Shown here: in pieces, positions 24,632 through 32,789 of the stretch
Layout of the letters: each line of letters opens with the position of its first letter
Numbering within the stretch: position 1 is the first letter of the stretch
Origin: a virus
DNA length: 64,000 nucleotides
Strand: one strand, 5' to 3'
Virus record (IMG/VR): IMGVR_UViG_3300031463_000547
Span: 1-64,000 of that record
Translations under genes and position numbers: made by a program
Notes under the pieces: model-generated
The model's database searches: none
What the model was told of the DNA's origin: nothing
What the model saw: the letters and a program-made list of their open reading frames with translations, nothing else

Positions 24632-25382
24632 TTGTATCCATCGACCGCGAATCCGGCGCGGTATGCAGTGTAATTGTCTGGAATGCCGGACTGCGCGCAT
24701 TACGGCGCTGGAGGCCATTGCCAACCAATGCATTACATGCAGCGGACAAATGGCCACGGATGCCGCCGGACAGGTGACGTGCGCTAAAGGAGAGCAGGAT
24801 TGTCCGGTGCTGGAGTTATGGCGCCGCGCACTCACACGAGAAATAGAGCCTGCAGATGTGACACCCATTCTGGCCGAATTGGTTTTCAAACGAATCAGGG
24901 AATTGCCGCGCCTGCGCGGAATCAGGGTTCTAATCATCGGTGATGAGAAATGCGGTGGAGAAGTGTGCAGCATAGTCGAAAAAAACACCGACGCAACGGC
25001 TGAGCTTCATATCCTAAACAATGACTCCGAACTGACTAAGGCGCTGATGAATGCGGCTGAGTCGGGCTACGACGTGATTTGCCTGCTATCGATGCTGAGC
25101 GAGTTGCCAGCAGGTATCGAAGATGCGGTTGTGGCGGCATTGGAATCGAATGCTATTCTGATTGCGCCATCCCGCCATACTCGCATGCTGGACGTACCAG
25201 CGCGACTGCCAGGAGTTATTCCAATCGTTGCCACAGGACGACGAGGCCGAGACCATACGGGCCTATATAGCGCGGCAGCGGAATTGGTCGCACAACTGGC
25301 ATCCGACCCGGATGTCTCACGGCTGGAATCAACTATCACAGTCGGCGGCTGTGTTTTCCGCGTCGGTCATATGGGAGCATGA
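24621..25382 (+). CDS. Cysteine-rich protein with a Rossmann or subtilase-like core
   Basis: 253 residues. The N terminus has two cysteine clusters (CNCLEC near 17-22; CITC near 37-40, plus C54 and C61) that may bind zinc. The C-terminal half reads like the core of a subtilisin fold (GYDVICLLSML, A.ESNAILIAPS, VPARLPGVIPIVATG) but no catalytic Asp-His-Ser triad is evident. It overlaps the portal gene, so a head-assembly role is possible. Uncertain. Confidence 0.5.
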   Translation: MTTSCIHRPRIRRGMQCNCLECRTARITALEAIANQCITCSGQMATDAAGQVTCAKGEQDCPVLELWRRALTREIEPADVTPILAELVFKRIRELPRLRGIRVLIIGDEKCGGEVCSIVEKNTDATAELHILNNDSELTKALMNAAESGYDVICLLSMLSELPAGIEDAVVAALESNAILIAPSRHTRMLDVPARLPGVIPIVATGRRGRDHTGLYSAAAELVAQLASDPDVSRLESTITVGGCVFRVGHMGA

Positions 25383-26044
25383 CGGTGGCCGTCGTCAGGT
25401 TTAGGGGGTTGGACAAACCAGGAGCGGCTTCCGCAATCGCAAAGGCGCTCCGCGCCGTGCAGCCTCCTAATATTCGAGAACTTGCCCATGAAGCATTTGA
25501 TTTCCTATCAGACGAGGTAGCTGGGCGCTTGCAACGTCATCTCGCCGATTATCGTGATCCTGAAAACCCAACGCCGCGCACCCGCGCGGAGTGGTGGATG
25601 AAGCGAGAGATACGGTTCTTCTATGCGGCGGCATACAGAGAGGGCAGGCACGCAGCGGGCGATATGAGGCCACTGGATACAGAGGATGAGAAGCTGCTAC
25701 GAAGGATGCGCCTGGGGGAATATCGTTATCTGCGTGGATTTCTCGACGACATGGATGCCGGGCGCGGCAAAATGAACTATCGCCGTCGGATGCAGATGTA
25801 TGCCGACGCAGTTCGAGGGGCATTCTGGCTGGGATTTGTACGTGGCAACCGCAGCAATCGACGCAGGATTCGTTGGGTCTTTGATCCGGAGGCCGAACAC
25901 TGCAAGACATGCGCAGAACTCAATGGGCGCGTCTGGACTCCACGCGCATTCCTGCGATGGTATGCCAAGACACATATACTGCCGCAGAAGGGCTGCGAGT
26001 GTCTGAGTAACTGCAGGTGTCATCTGGAAGAGTTCTTCGTATGA
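25379..26044 (+). CDS. Phage head morphogenesis (minor head) protein, Mu gpF/SPP1 gp7-like
   Basis: 221 residues. The C-terminal block WVFDPEAEHCKTCAELNGRV, then ILPQKGCECLSNCRCHLEEF, is the conserved end of Mu-F type minor head proteins, which bind the portal and may enter the cell with DNA. The N-terminal two thirds are helical. Overlaps its neighbours by four bases on each side. Confidence 0.8.
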   Translation: MTVAVVRFRGLDKPGAASAIAKALRAVQPPNIRELAHEAFDFLSDEVAGRLQRHLADYRDPENPTPRTRAEWWMKREIRFFYAAAYREGRHAAGDMRPLDTEDEKLLRRMRLGEYRYLRGFLDDMDAGRGKMNYRRRMQMYADAVRGAFWLGFVRGNRSNRRRIRWVFDPEAEHCKTCAELNGRVWTPRAFLRWYAKTHILPQKGCECLSNCRCHLEEFFV

Positions 26045-26178
26045 GGAAGCCGACAATGTATAGTTCTCGCGCAGAACGCCGGCGGCAAGCTCGGCCCCAA
26101 TGGCGAGCAGCTAGGCGAGTGATAAAGAAAATCAACCGACACAGGCGTTTGGCAGGATTGCCACCGATCAGGCCGTAG
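26041..26178 (+). CDS. Small very basic protein
   Basis: 45 residues, ATG overlapping the previous stop (ATGA). About one third of residues are Arg or Lys (SRAERRRQARPQWRAARRV). Possibly a DNA-binding or capsid-interior peptide. No family recognised; the call rests on coupling and composition. Confidence 0.45.
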   Translation: MRKPTMYSSRAERRRQARPQWRAARRVIKKINRHRRLAGLPPIRP

Positions 26179-26193
26179 GGCAATAGGAGAGAT

Positions 26194-29100
26194 ATGAAGG
26201 CGACCCCATTTGGATTGACTTTGGAAAGGCCGGAATCGAGCACACCCGTAATAGTTGGTGACTTCGGCTTCGTTTTCACGCCTCTGTTCAAATCCAAAGC
26301 GGAGAAGGAATGGTGGGAGGACGCCAAAGTTGGTGATGAGCGCTGGATCACAATTCATCCCTCTGAGGATTCTGACAATTATCGTCACGTAAAAGTGCGG
26401 CTCCGTCCGGGCGGCAAGTGGCGCATTGTTGCCGGTGGAACCAACCTCGAACATCAGGAGATCGTTCCGAAGCATCGGTTGACGGACGAGGAACGTGCCG
26501 AGTACGATCGCCGGAAGGCAGCACGCGAGAAAGCCCGTCAAGAGCGGTTGGCGGCCCAAGAGCGGTTGGCGGAAATTCGCAAACAGCATGAGCACGCAAT
26601 CGCAGAGGCTGCAGGTATATCAACCGAGTTGCCAGAGGAAGCCAAGGCTGAGATAGAACGCAGAGCGGATAAGCTCAAACTGGAGGGAAGCCAGCGATCA
26701 GCATTCATCGAAAAACAGCAAGCGAAAGCCCAGCAGGCTCATGAGAAATGGGTTTCGCAGGCTGTGCGATCACTGGTAGCACAGTCAAGGTCGGTCGTCT
26801 TCGCGGAGAAACCAGAGGAGGAGCTACGGACAATCCACCAAGCTCATGAGGAAGCTGAGGCTCAAAAGAGGCGGCTGGCCGAACGGCTCTTTGAGGCGAG
26901 GTTGGCCGCTGCTGAGAAGGGAGAACCGGCAGGACTGACCGAAGAAGCCAAACCGGAAAAAGGGTTAGATAGGGCTAAGAGTGAGCCTGAAGAGGAACCC
27001 GTCTACAGGGCACAGAGCATGCCGGTCATTGCTGCGGTCGATATGGCTCAGAAGTTGGCGGCATTGGCTAAGGAATCGGAACACAAACTACGCGAGGCGC
27101 GGCGAGACCTACCGAAACTGGCAGAGGACCGCATTTCCGGGACTGAGGCGTTAGAACAATTTACAATTTCAGCAGAGGCTGCAGACCCTGCTGCTGCTGA
27201 GCGAGAACTACTCAAGGAACGCGAAGATCGACTTCGCTCACAACTCAATTCCACTCTCGTCAGCATTGCTGATGCAACATATCGAGCCGACGATACAGGC
27301 TACGACCGGTTCGGTAAGAAGCAATTTGACGTTGCGCGCGCACAGGTCACCGGTGCGTTGGATGCGATTACTGGCATATCGAAGCACTTCTTGGGTAGCA
27401 GCTTTATGGACCGTCCCATAGTCGAGGCGCTAGGAATCGACGGTGCTGCGGCATTGGCGGCGGGTGAGATAATTCGGCGGCGGGGTAAGGACGAAGCGGC
27501 ACGGATACTGGCAGAGATCGAGGCCTACCAGAGCGAGGCGTCACATGAGATAGCCGAAACGGCGCTCAGCCGGCACAACGAGCTAATGGAGGCCAAACGG
27601 ACTCTGCAGGACATGGCCAAAAAGCCCCTAGTGGATGACGATGGCAATCTGATTGCTGAAAACCTTTCGGAGACGGCAGATTGTGTAGCGCTCTATGGAG
27701 AACTTACCGCGGATGCGCTCAGGCATGTAGGGACCGCGTTGGGCAGCCTGCAGGCGTCGGCGTCATTGATGCGGCTACTCTCAGACGCAATCGAAGGCGG
27801 CAAGAAACTCGATAGTCTTCACATCGCGTTGCGCGATCCGGACGACGCCATGCGCATTGATCGCGCATTGCGACTGCATGGGCGCTTCAGGCTCGAAGAG
27901 GTTGAGGGTGGAACCTCAGCTATGGTCATATCTCCGAGCGCCCTGAGCCGATACCTCAAAGAGGCCAAGGCCGAACGTGAGGTGGACGAACAGGTGCGTT
28001 CTCTGCAGGAGGGCAACCAACAGGTTGACGTCCACAAGACCCCCACGGGCTGGCGATCTGAATATGTTGACGAGGACGGCGAAAAACATAAGTTCGTATG
28101 GAAGGAAGGCCAAGCGCGCGCGCTGCAGTTTGCTATGCTCAACAGCACCCCAAACGGCGGAGGGGCGGTGATCGATCTCGAGGTCGGCGGAGGCAAGACC
28201 GCTTTCGCATTCGGCTATTTCGGGACTCTCAAAGAACGTGGTTGGATCGGAGAGGGTCGGCGCGCATTGTATGTAGCACCCCGCGAGTCGCTGGCAAGCC
28301 AAGCCATTGACGACTGCCACAAGTTTACGACCTATACTGTAGATCGGATCGGCGGCGGCAGCAGGTCGCATGAAGACGAGATCAGGAGTCGATATGCAGG
28401 TAAGGGTTTTATCTCGGTCGTGACGGCGCAGACGTTGGCGGCTGACGTAAAGGCACTGTACAATATGGGCATTGACCCTTCAAAGTTCTTCTCGGAATTG
28501 GGTTACGATGCCATTGATCTTGATGAGGCACACACACTGGTGAGCGGACTGTCGGGGGCGGGGGCGACCGGCCGGAGTGTGCGAAAGCTGCGATTGAAAT
28601 ACAACGTGGCTATGACAGGCACGCTTGCGACGGACGCCGTATCACAACCATTCGACATGGTGAGGTGGGCTGTAGGCAACAAGGTGGACTCCCGCGCGAA
28701 GATATTGCGCAAGTATGGCGAGGTCGGGCAGGGAACGGAAGCTTGGCAAGACGCCGTGAATGCCGATGTACGGGCTCAGATTGACCGCTATACGTTCCAT
28801 GGATCCGGCAACATCGAAGCGAAACTCCATTCTGTTGAGCATAAGGTCAATCTCAGCCATCAGCAACGGGCTGCATTGCGCGATGCCGATGCGGCAGATA
28901 AGAAGCGCCGGCAACAAGCAATGGCGTTGGCACGACGCAAGGGCCGGACATCGCTGGACTCCGTGACGAAATTGAAGTTGGCCGACGAGCGGAACCGCGA
29001 GGTATATGAGATTCTGCACAACCGGGATTGGAGAACGAATCCGCGGCTGCAGGAGATCAGCAGACTGATTGCTGGCAACCCAGATAAGAAGTTCATCATT

Positions 29101-29523
29101 ATCGGCGACACTGCACAATCCCTATCCGGCATCCATGCTGTAGCGCAGATGTTGGCTGACCAAGGATTGGGTGATAACAGTGTGCTGTTTGCAAGCAGAA
29201 CTCCAGATGGCAGGCCTATCAGCCAGAAGCAGATGACTCGGTTTCAGGCTCGGTTTCAGATGGACCCAAATTGCCGGTTTGCAGTATTGGCCGAACCGCA
29301 GGCTGTTGGTAGAAATTTGCAAGCCGCCGATGTTGTGATTTATCTCGATGTGCCTCCCAACGCAGCGTCTCGAAAGCAGCGGCGTGGGCGGGCTTGGAGA
29401 ACTGGGCGGAGGGGCGACGTTACCGAAATACAGCTCTGGACAGACCAGAGTTCGTTTGACGTAGCGCGCAAACTCAACGTTGCTCGGACCGCCGGAATGC
29501 TGGAGGCCGTCAGCGGCAAGTAG
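26194..29523 (+). CDS. Giant virion-type protein with SF2 helicase domain (polyvalent-like)
   Basis: 1109 residues. N-terminal module with RWITIHPSED near 52-61, preceded by FTPLFKS, then about 550 residues of charged helices. The C-terminal third is a superfamily 2 helicase: Walker A VGGGKTA near 664-670, DLDEAHT near 775-781, the MTGTLATD motif III-like segment, and a QRRGRAWRTGR motif VI near 1058-1068. It is paralogous in layout to the gene at 35589. Genes of this size between portal and capsid are often packaged and injected, protecting or remodelling DNA on entry (compare P1 DarB). The role is inferred. Confidence 0.75.
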   Translation: MKATPFGLTLERPESSTPVIVGDFGFVFTPLFKSKAEKEWWEDAKVGDERWITIHPSEDSDNYRHVKVRLRPGGKWRIVAGGTNLEHQEIVPKHRLTDEERAEYDRRKAAREKARQERLAAQERLAEIRKQHEHAIAEAAGISTELPEEAKAEIERRADKLKLEGSQRSAFIEKQQAKAQQAHEKWVSQAVRSLVAQSRSVVFAEKPEEELRTIHQAHEEAEAQKRRLAERLFEARLAAAEKGEPAGLTEEAKPEKGLDRAKSEPEEEPVYRAQSMPVIAAVDMAQKLAALAKESEHKLREARRDLPKLAEDRISGTEALEQFTISAEAADPAAAERELLKEREDRLRSQLNSTLVSIADATYRADDTGYDRFGKKQFDVARAQVTGALDAITGISKHFLGSSFMDRPIVEALGIDGAAALAAGEIIRRRGKDEAARILAEIEAYQSEASHEIAETALSRHNELMEAKRTLQDMAKKPLVDDDGNLIAENLSETADCVALYGELTADALRHVGTALGSLQASASLMRLLSDAIEGGKKLDSLHIALRDPDDAMRIDRALRLHGRFRLEEVEGGTSAMVISPSALSRYLKEAKAEREVDEQVRSLQEGNQQVDVHKTPTGWRSEYVDEDGEKHKFVWKEGQARALQFAMLNSTPNGGGAVIDLEVGGGKTAFAFGYFGTLKERGWIGEGRRALYVAPRESLASQAIDDCHKFTTYTVDRIGGGSRSHEDEIRSRYAGKGFISVVTAQTLAADVKALYNMGIDPSKFFSELGYDAIDLDEAHTLVSGLSGAGATGRSVRKLRLKYNVAMTGTLATDAVSQPFDMVRWAVGNKVDSRAKILRKYGEVGQGTEAWQDAVNADVRAQIDRYTFHGSGNIEAKLHSVEHKVNLSHQQRAALRDADAADKKRRQQAMALARRKGRTSLDSVTKLKLADERNREVYEILHNRDWRTNPRLQEISRLIAGNPDKKFIIIGDTAQSLSGIHAVAQMLADQGLGDNSVLFASRTPDGRPISQKQMTRFQARFQMDPNCRFAVLAEPQAVGRNLQAADVVIYLDVPPNAASRKQRRGRAWRTGRRGDVTEIQLWTDQSSFDVARKLNVARTAGMLEAVSGK

Positions 29524-29542
29524 CGCGCCTAAAGGGCGTGTT

Positions 29543-30121
29543 ATGAACTTATGTGGGCGTGAGTTGGAGGGGCAATTGCAGGCATTGATGCTAGATGGCA
29601 GGATAGGGCGCGAGGACGCAGTCAACAGGCTGATGGAGCTCAATCTGGATCGCGCGCTCAGGATTGCTCGGCGTTACGCAGCCAACAATCATGGTCTACG
29701 TGAGGAATTGGAGGGAGCTGCCATCGATGGCCTGATACGAGCGGCCGAGCTTTTCGATCCTAATCGAGGTGTGCGATTCTGGACGTATGCGGAACGGAAG
29801 GTGCGCAGTTGCATACGAGGATGTTTCCGCAAACGATTGGCAGTGCCAATAGGTTTGCTAATTGACGATGGATTGGCGTATCCATACGACGAACTTCCGA
29901 CTTTCAACGATGAGCAGGTTCGGCGATTGGCGGCTAGAATGCTGTACGAGGTGGGCATACGGCCGCATCCTGCGGCAGTGAGTGCTCTGTTCGGTGATAT
30001 GACCAAGCGCGAGGCGGCGCGGGCTATCGGAATGAACTATGACGTATTCCGTCGGCGACTGAAGTTGATATACCGGACTAAAACGGCGATACGGTTTCTC
30101 AAATATGTGGAGACGAACTGA
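29543..30121 (+). CDS. Sigma-70-like transcription factor
   Basis: 192 residues from ATG 29543. NLDRALRIARRYA...LEGAAIDGLIRAAELFDPNRGVRFWTYA matches sigma region 2.1-2.4, including the -10 recognition helix. TKREAARAIGMNYDVFRRRL near 154-173 fits a region 4 helix-turn-helix. The family recruits RNA polymerase to special promoters, so it may direct late phage transcription. It lies between two giant polyvalent-type genes and overlaps the next gene at the stop. Confidence 0.8.
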   Translation: MNLCGRELEGQLQALMLDGRIGREDAVNRLMELNLDRALRIARRYAANNHGLREELEGAAIDGLIRAAELFDPNRGVRFWTYAERKVRSCIRGCFRKRLAVPIGLLIDDGLAYPYDELPTFNDEQVRRLAARMLYEVGIRPHPAAVSALFGDMTKREAARAIGMNYDVFRRRLKLIYRTKTAIRFLKYVETN

Positions 30122-30402
30122 TGATTGGAAAGCTGTTGGGGGAATTGGCCTTGCTGCAAACGGATGCCGAACAGGCTGAGGATACAATCGATGGCCTAAT
30201 GGAACGCATCGATAGGGCCATGGCATGGGTGTCGGAAGAGCAGGAAGCAGCTCGGAAGGCCGGCCAACATATGCTCTATCAGCAGCGAGTAGCCGAGGAA
30301 GCGGCGCTGAATGCCGCGTATCAGCGGCTGAGCCAAGCCAAGGGCAGGATGATATATGGTGGAGGTAGCTCGGATGCCAAGCTGGCTTCAAAAAAAGGAT
30401 GA
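30121..30402 (+). CDS. Small coiled-coil protein
   Basis: 93 residues, almost entirely helical with heptad pattern (LLQTDAEQAEDTIDGLMERI). Start shares a base with the sigma-like gene stop (TGATG). Its 3' end overlaps the next gene. Function unknown; possible internal head protein or chaperone for the large neighbours. Confidence 0.55.
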   Translation: MIGKLLGELALLQTDAEQAEDTIDGLMERIDRAMAWVSEEQEAARKAGQHMLYQQRVAEEAALNAAYQRLSQAKGRMIYGGGSSDAKLASKKG

Positions 30403-32554
30403 GTTTCGATGGGAGTATGCAAAGCGGATCGTAGAGGATGAGTATGGGCCTTTCGATGACGGCGAGCAAACTCGTAAGTGGAAACTGGTGATGGCAGTAT
30501 TCAAGAAGCTCGGCGGCACAGTTGATAAGAGCTTGGAACCGCTTGTGCTCCGCCTCATTAAATCATACGTCAGGGGTCACTATCGAACGCTGAAAGATGG
30601 TTCGCGGGTGTGGGTTCGACCCTATACCAACCGTAAGACGCGCAAGGCAGACGAACCTGATTATCATCATCCCATCGGCAAACGACTGCGCCAGATCGCG
30701 GCCAAGGCGGCTCGGCAAATGCGCCCCCTCCAAGTTCCAGCAATGGAAATCAAGAAGGACTGGACGGGCCAACCACTGGAGCAGTCGGTAGGCGATCCGA
30801 GGCGTCTGTGGAATCTGCAGACACAGAAGGTTGCCGGCACTGATAACGTTGTGTTTGTCGGAATACGGGAGGCATTTCAGAACTCTCTGGACGCGATGTT
30901 TGAGGCGATGCGTAGAGGTGAGATCAAGCGCGGCGAATTTCGCGTTGATTATGATGTGAACGCAGGCACGTTGTCGATCAGCGACAATGGCATCGGCATG
31001 GATGAGGACACCTTTCGGACGAAGTTCATGGTTCTCGGCGAAACCGGCAAGGCCGGCCAAACGGAGGCCGTAGGCGGTTTCGGAATGGCCAAGGCGTATA
31101 TATTAGGTATGGTTGATCCGTCGCTACCTGGTGCGCGGTGGACAGTACGCACACGTGATATTGAGGCGACGTCGGAGATGGCTGATCCGAAGACGCCACC
31201 CGCCGAACGTGACATCAAACGGGGTCTGCCCAACCAACAGGGCGTAGTGTTGAAATTTGAGGGTATTGAAAAGCGGGCCTTCGGATGGAATCTGGAGGAA
31301 AAGTTGTCGCTATTGCTGGGATTGACCGACACTGGCGGCAAGGTAGATATGTATCTGAACGGCAAGCAGGTTCAGCCACCGTTTACCGTTTCAGAGGATT
31401 GCGAGAAACCATTGGATTCTCCAATGGTGCCTGAAGGTACCAACGTGCGATGCTATTTGCCGGAAGGGGACCGGCCGCGAGCTATCACACGGCTAAAAAG
31501 CAAATATGGCTATACGATGCTCCAAACAATCGAATGGAGTGGAAATTTGCCCTGCTTCGTCGTTATGGACATTGATACCAAGTGGAGGCCGGGCGATCCT
31601 GAGTATCCCTATGAGGATAGTCGCCTCCATCTCAAATACGATAGTCCATTGGCCAAGTTGATGGAAGCAGTGACGACTCAACTCAAGATGGACCCATATT
31701 CTGCAACTAGCAAGAGTGAGTACCAAACCCAAGTGTTTGGCGCCACTGGTGGTGCGATCATCGATGAGCAGGATCGGCAAGCAAAGCGGGCGATTGCTAC
31801 CGATCCAACTATGATGAATGCTACGAAAGAGGTTGCAGAAATTCTGCGGAATGTAGGCGCTGCAGCGGCTCCACATTTGAGTGAGCGCGATGAATCCGAT
31901 CCCACGGCGTCCAATATCCGCGCAGCGTCGATGGCCTCTCGTATCATTGGGCTAGGTAGATCGGATGATAGCATTCAATATGCCGGCACCAGTCCAATAG
32001 GAAGAAGTTTTGTGGTCAGAATAGCAAACGGATACGAGGCCGGAGAGAAGTTCCGCATAGATAAGACAGCGCTTCGGCAGTTAATTGCATGGGATAGCAT
32101 CTGCCGGATAGTCGGCGCGCAACTGATTAAGGTGGGAGCGCTTATGGATGTGGACTTCAAGCCGGGCTTTGTGCTGAAGGGCGATATTAAGGCGATGAAC
32201 ACTAAGCTGGAATACGATCAAGAGATCGCAGAACGAATCGGTGTCCCACGAGAGCGAGTGCTGTTATTCAATCCGCTATTCGTGAAAGGTGATTCTCCCG
32301 AAGCTCGGGCGATGTGGATGCGAGATGAAGCCTGCCATGAGTTTGCCCATTTCTTCTGCGGAATGCATACTGAGGAGTTCACGGCAGCCGAATCAAACGT
32401 ACGGGAAGCAACACTGCCCGTAATCGGTGATATACTGCGCATTGGGAAGCTGCTACTACGAACTAAGGCAAAGCAAACAAAACCAGACGACGGCAGCGGT
32501 CGGCTGGAACTGTCCCTGAAGTCGATACTGGAGGGCAATTATGCGATTCGATGA
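30374..32554 (+). CDS. GHKL ATPase fused to a HExxH metallopeptidase
   Basis: 726 residues from ATG 30374 (GGTGGAGG nine bases upstream; an ATG at 30356 is less well placed). After RTLKDGSRVWVRPY near 71-84 comes a GHKL (Hsp90/MutL/histidine kinase type) domain: N box REAFQNSLDAM near 165-175, DNGIGMD near 194-200, GGFGMAK near 224-230. The C terminus has CHEFAHFFCGMHTEEF with HEFAH near 655-659, a zinc peptidase motif. Such fusions occur among polyvalent proteins of phages and conjugative elements. Substrate unknown. Confidence 0.8.
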   Translation: MPSWLQKKDEFRWEYAKRIVEDEYGPFDDGEQTRKWKLVMAVFKKLGGTVDKSLEPLVLRLIKSYVRGHYRTLKDGSRVWVRPYTNRKTRKADEPDYHHPIGKRLRQIAAKAARQMRPLQVPAMEIKKDWTGQPLEQSVGDPRRLWNLQTQKVAGTDNVVFVGIREAFQNSLDAMFEAMRRGEIKRGEFRVDYDVNAGTLSISDNGIGMDEDTFRTKFMVLGETGKAGQTEAVGGFGMAKAYILGMVDPSLPGARWTVRTRDIEATSEMADPKTPPAERDIKRGLPNQQGVVLKFEGIEKRAFGWNLEEKLSLLLGLTDTGGKVDMYLNGKQVQPPFTVSEDCEKPLDSPMVPEGTNVRCYLPEGDRPRAITRLKSKYGYTMLQTIEWSGNLPCFVVMDIDTKWRPGDPEYPYEDSRLHLKYDSPLAKLMEAVTTQLKMDPYSATSKSEYQTQVFGATGGAIIDEQDRQAKRAIATDPTMMNATKEVAEILRNVGAAAAPHLSERDESDPTASNIRAASMASRIIGLGRSDDSIQYAGTSPIGRSFVVRIANGYEAGEKFRIDKTALRQLIAWDSICRIVGAQLIKVGALMDVDFKPGFVLKGDIKAMNTKLEYDQEIAERIGVPRERVLLFNPLFVKGDSPEARAMWMRDEACHEFAHFFCGMHTEEFTAAESNVREATLPVIGDILRIGKLLLRTKAKQTKPDDGSGRLELSLKSILEGNYAIR

Positions 32555-32783
32555 TATGGATGGGTTCCATAAGAGCGTGAACGAATATGCTGCGTTTCTG
32601 CTCGACTACGATGCAGTAGTCAAATATCTCCATAAGCGGGCTGAGTACATAGCGGCGAAATGCGGAGATAGCAAGATCATTGAACCGCTCGCCGATGAAA
32701 TTACGGAACTCGCCATAGGCGCATTTGGTATGGGATGCACCGCACGCGAGATTCAGTCGATTCAAGAAAAAAGTGGGAGTTGA
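32541..32783 (+). CDS. Small hypothetical protein
   Basis: 80 residues, SD GGAGGG upstream, overlapping the previous gene. Helical and acidic (FHKSVNEYAAFLLDYDAVVK). Sits between two polyvalent-type genes. No family recognised. Confidence 0.5.
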   Translation: MRFDDMDGFHKSVNEYAAFLLDYDAVVKYLHKRAEYIAAKCGDSKIIEPLADEITELAIGAFGMGCTAREIQSIQEKSGS

Positions 32784-32789
32784 GTAACA

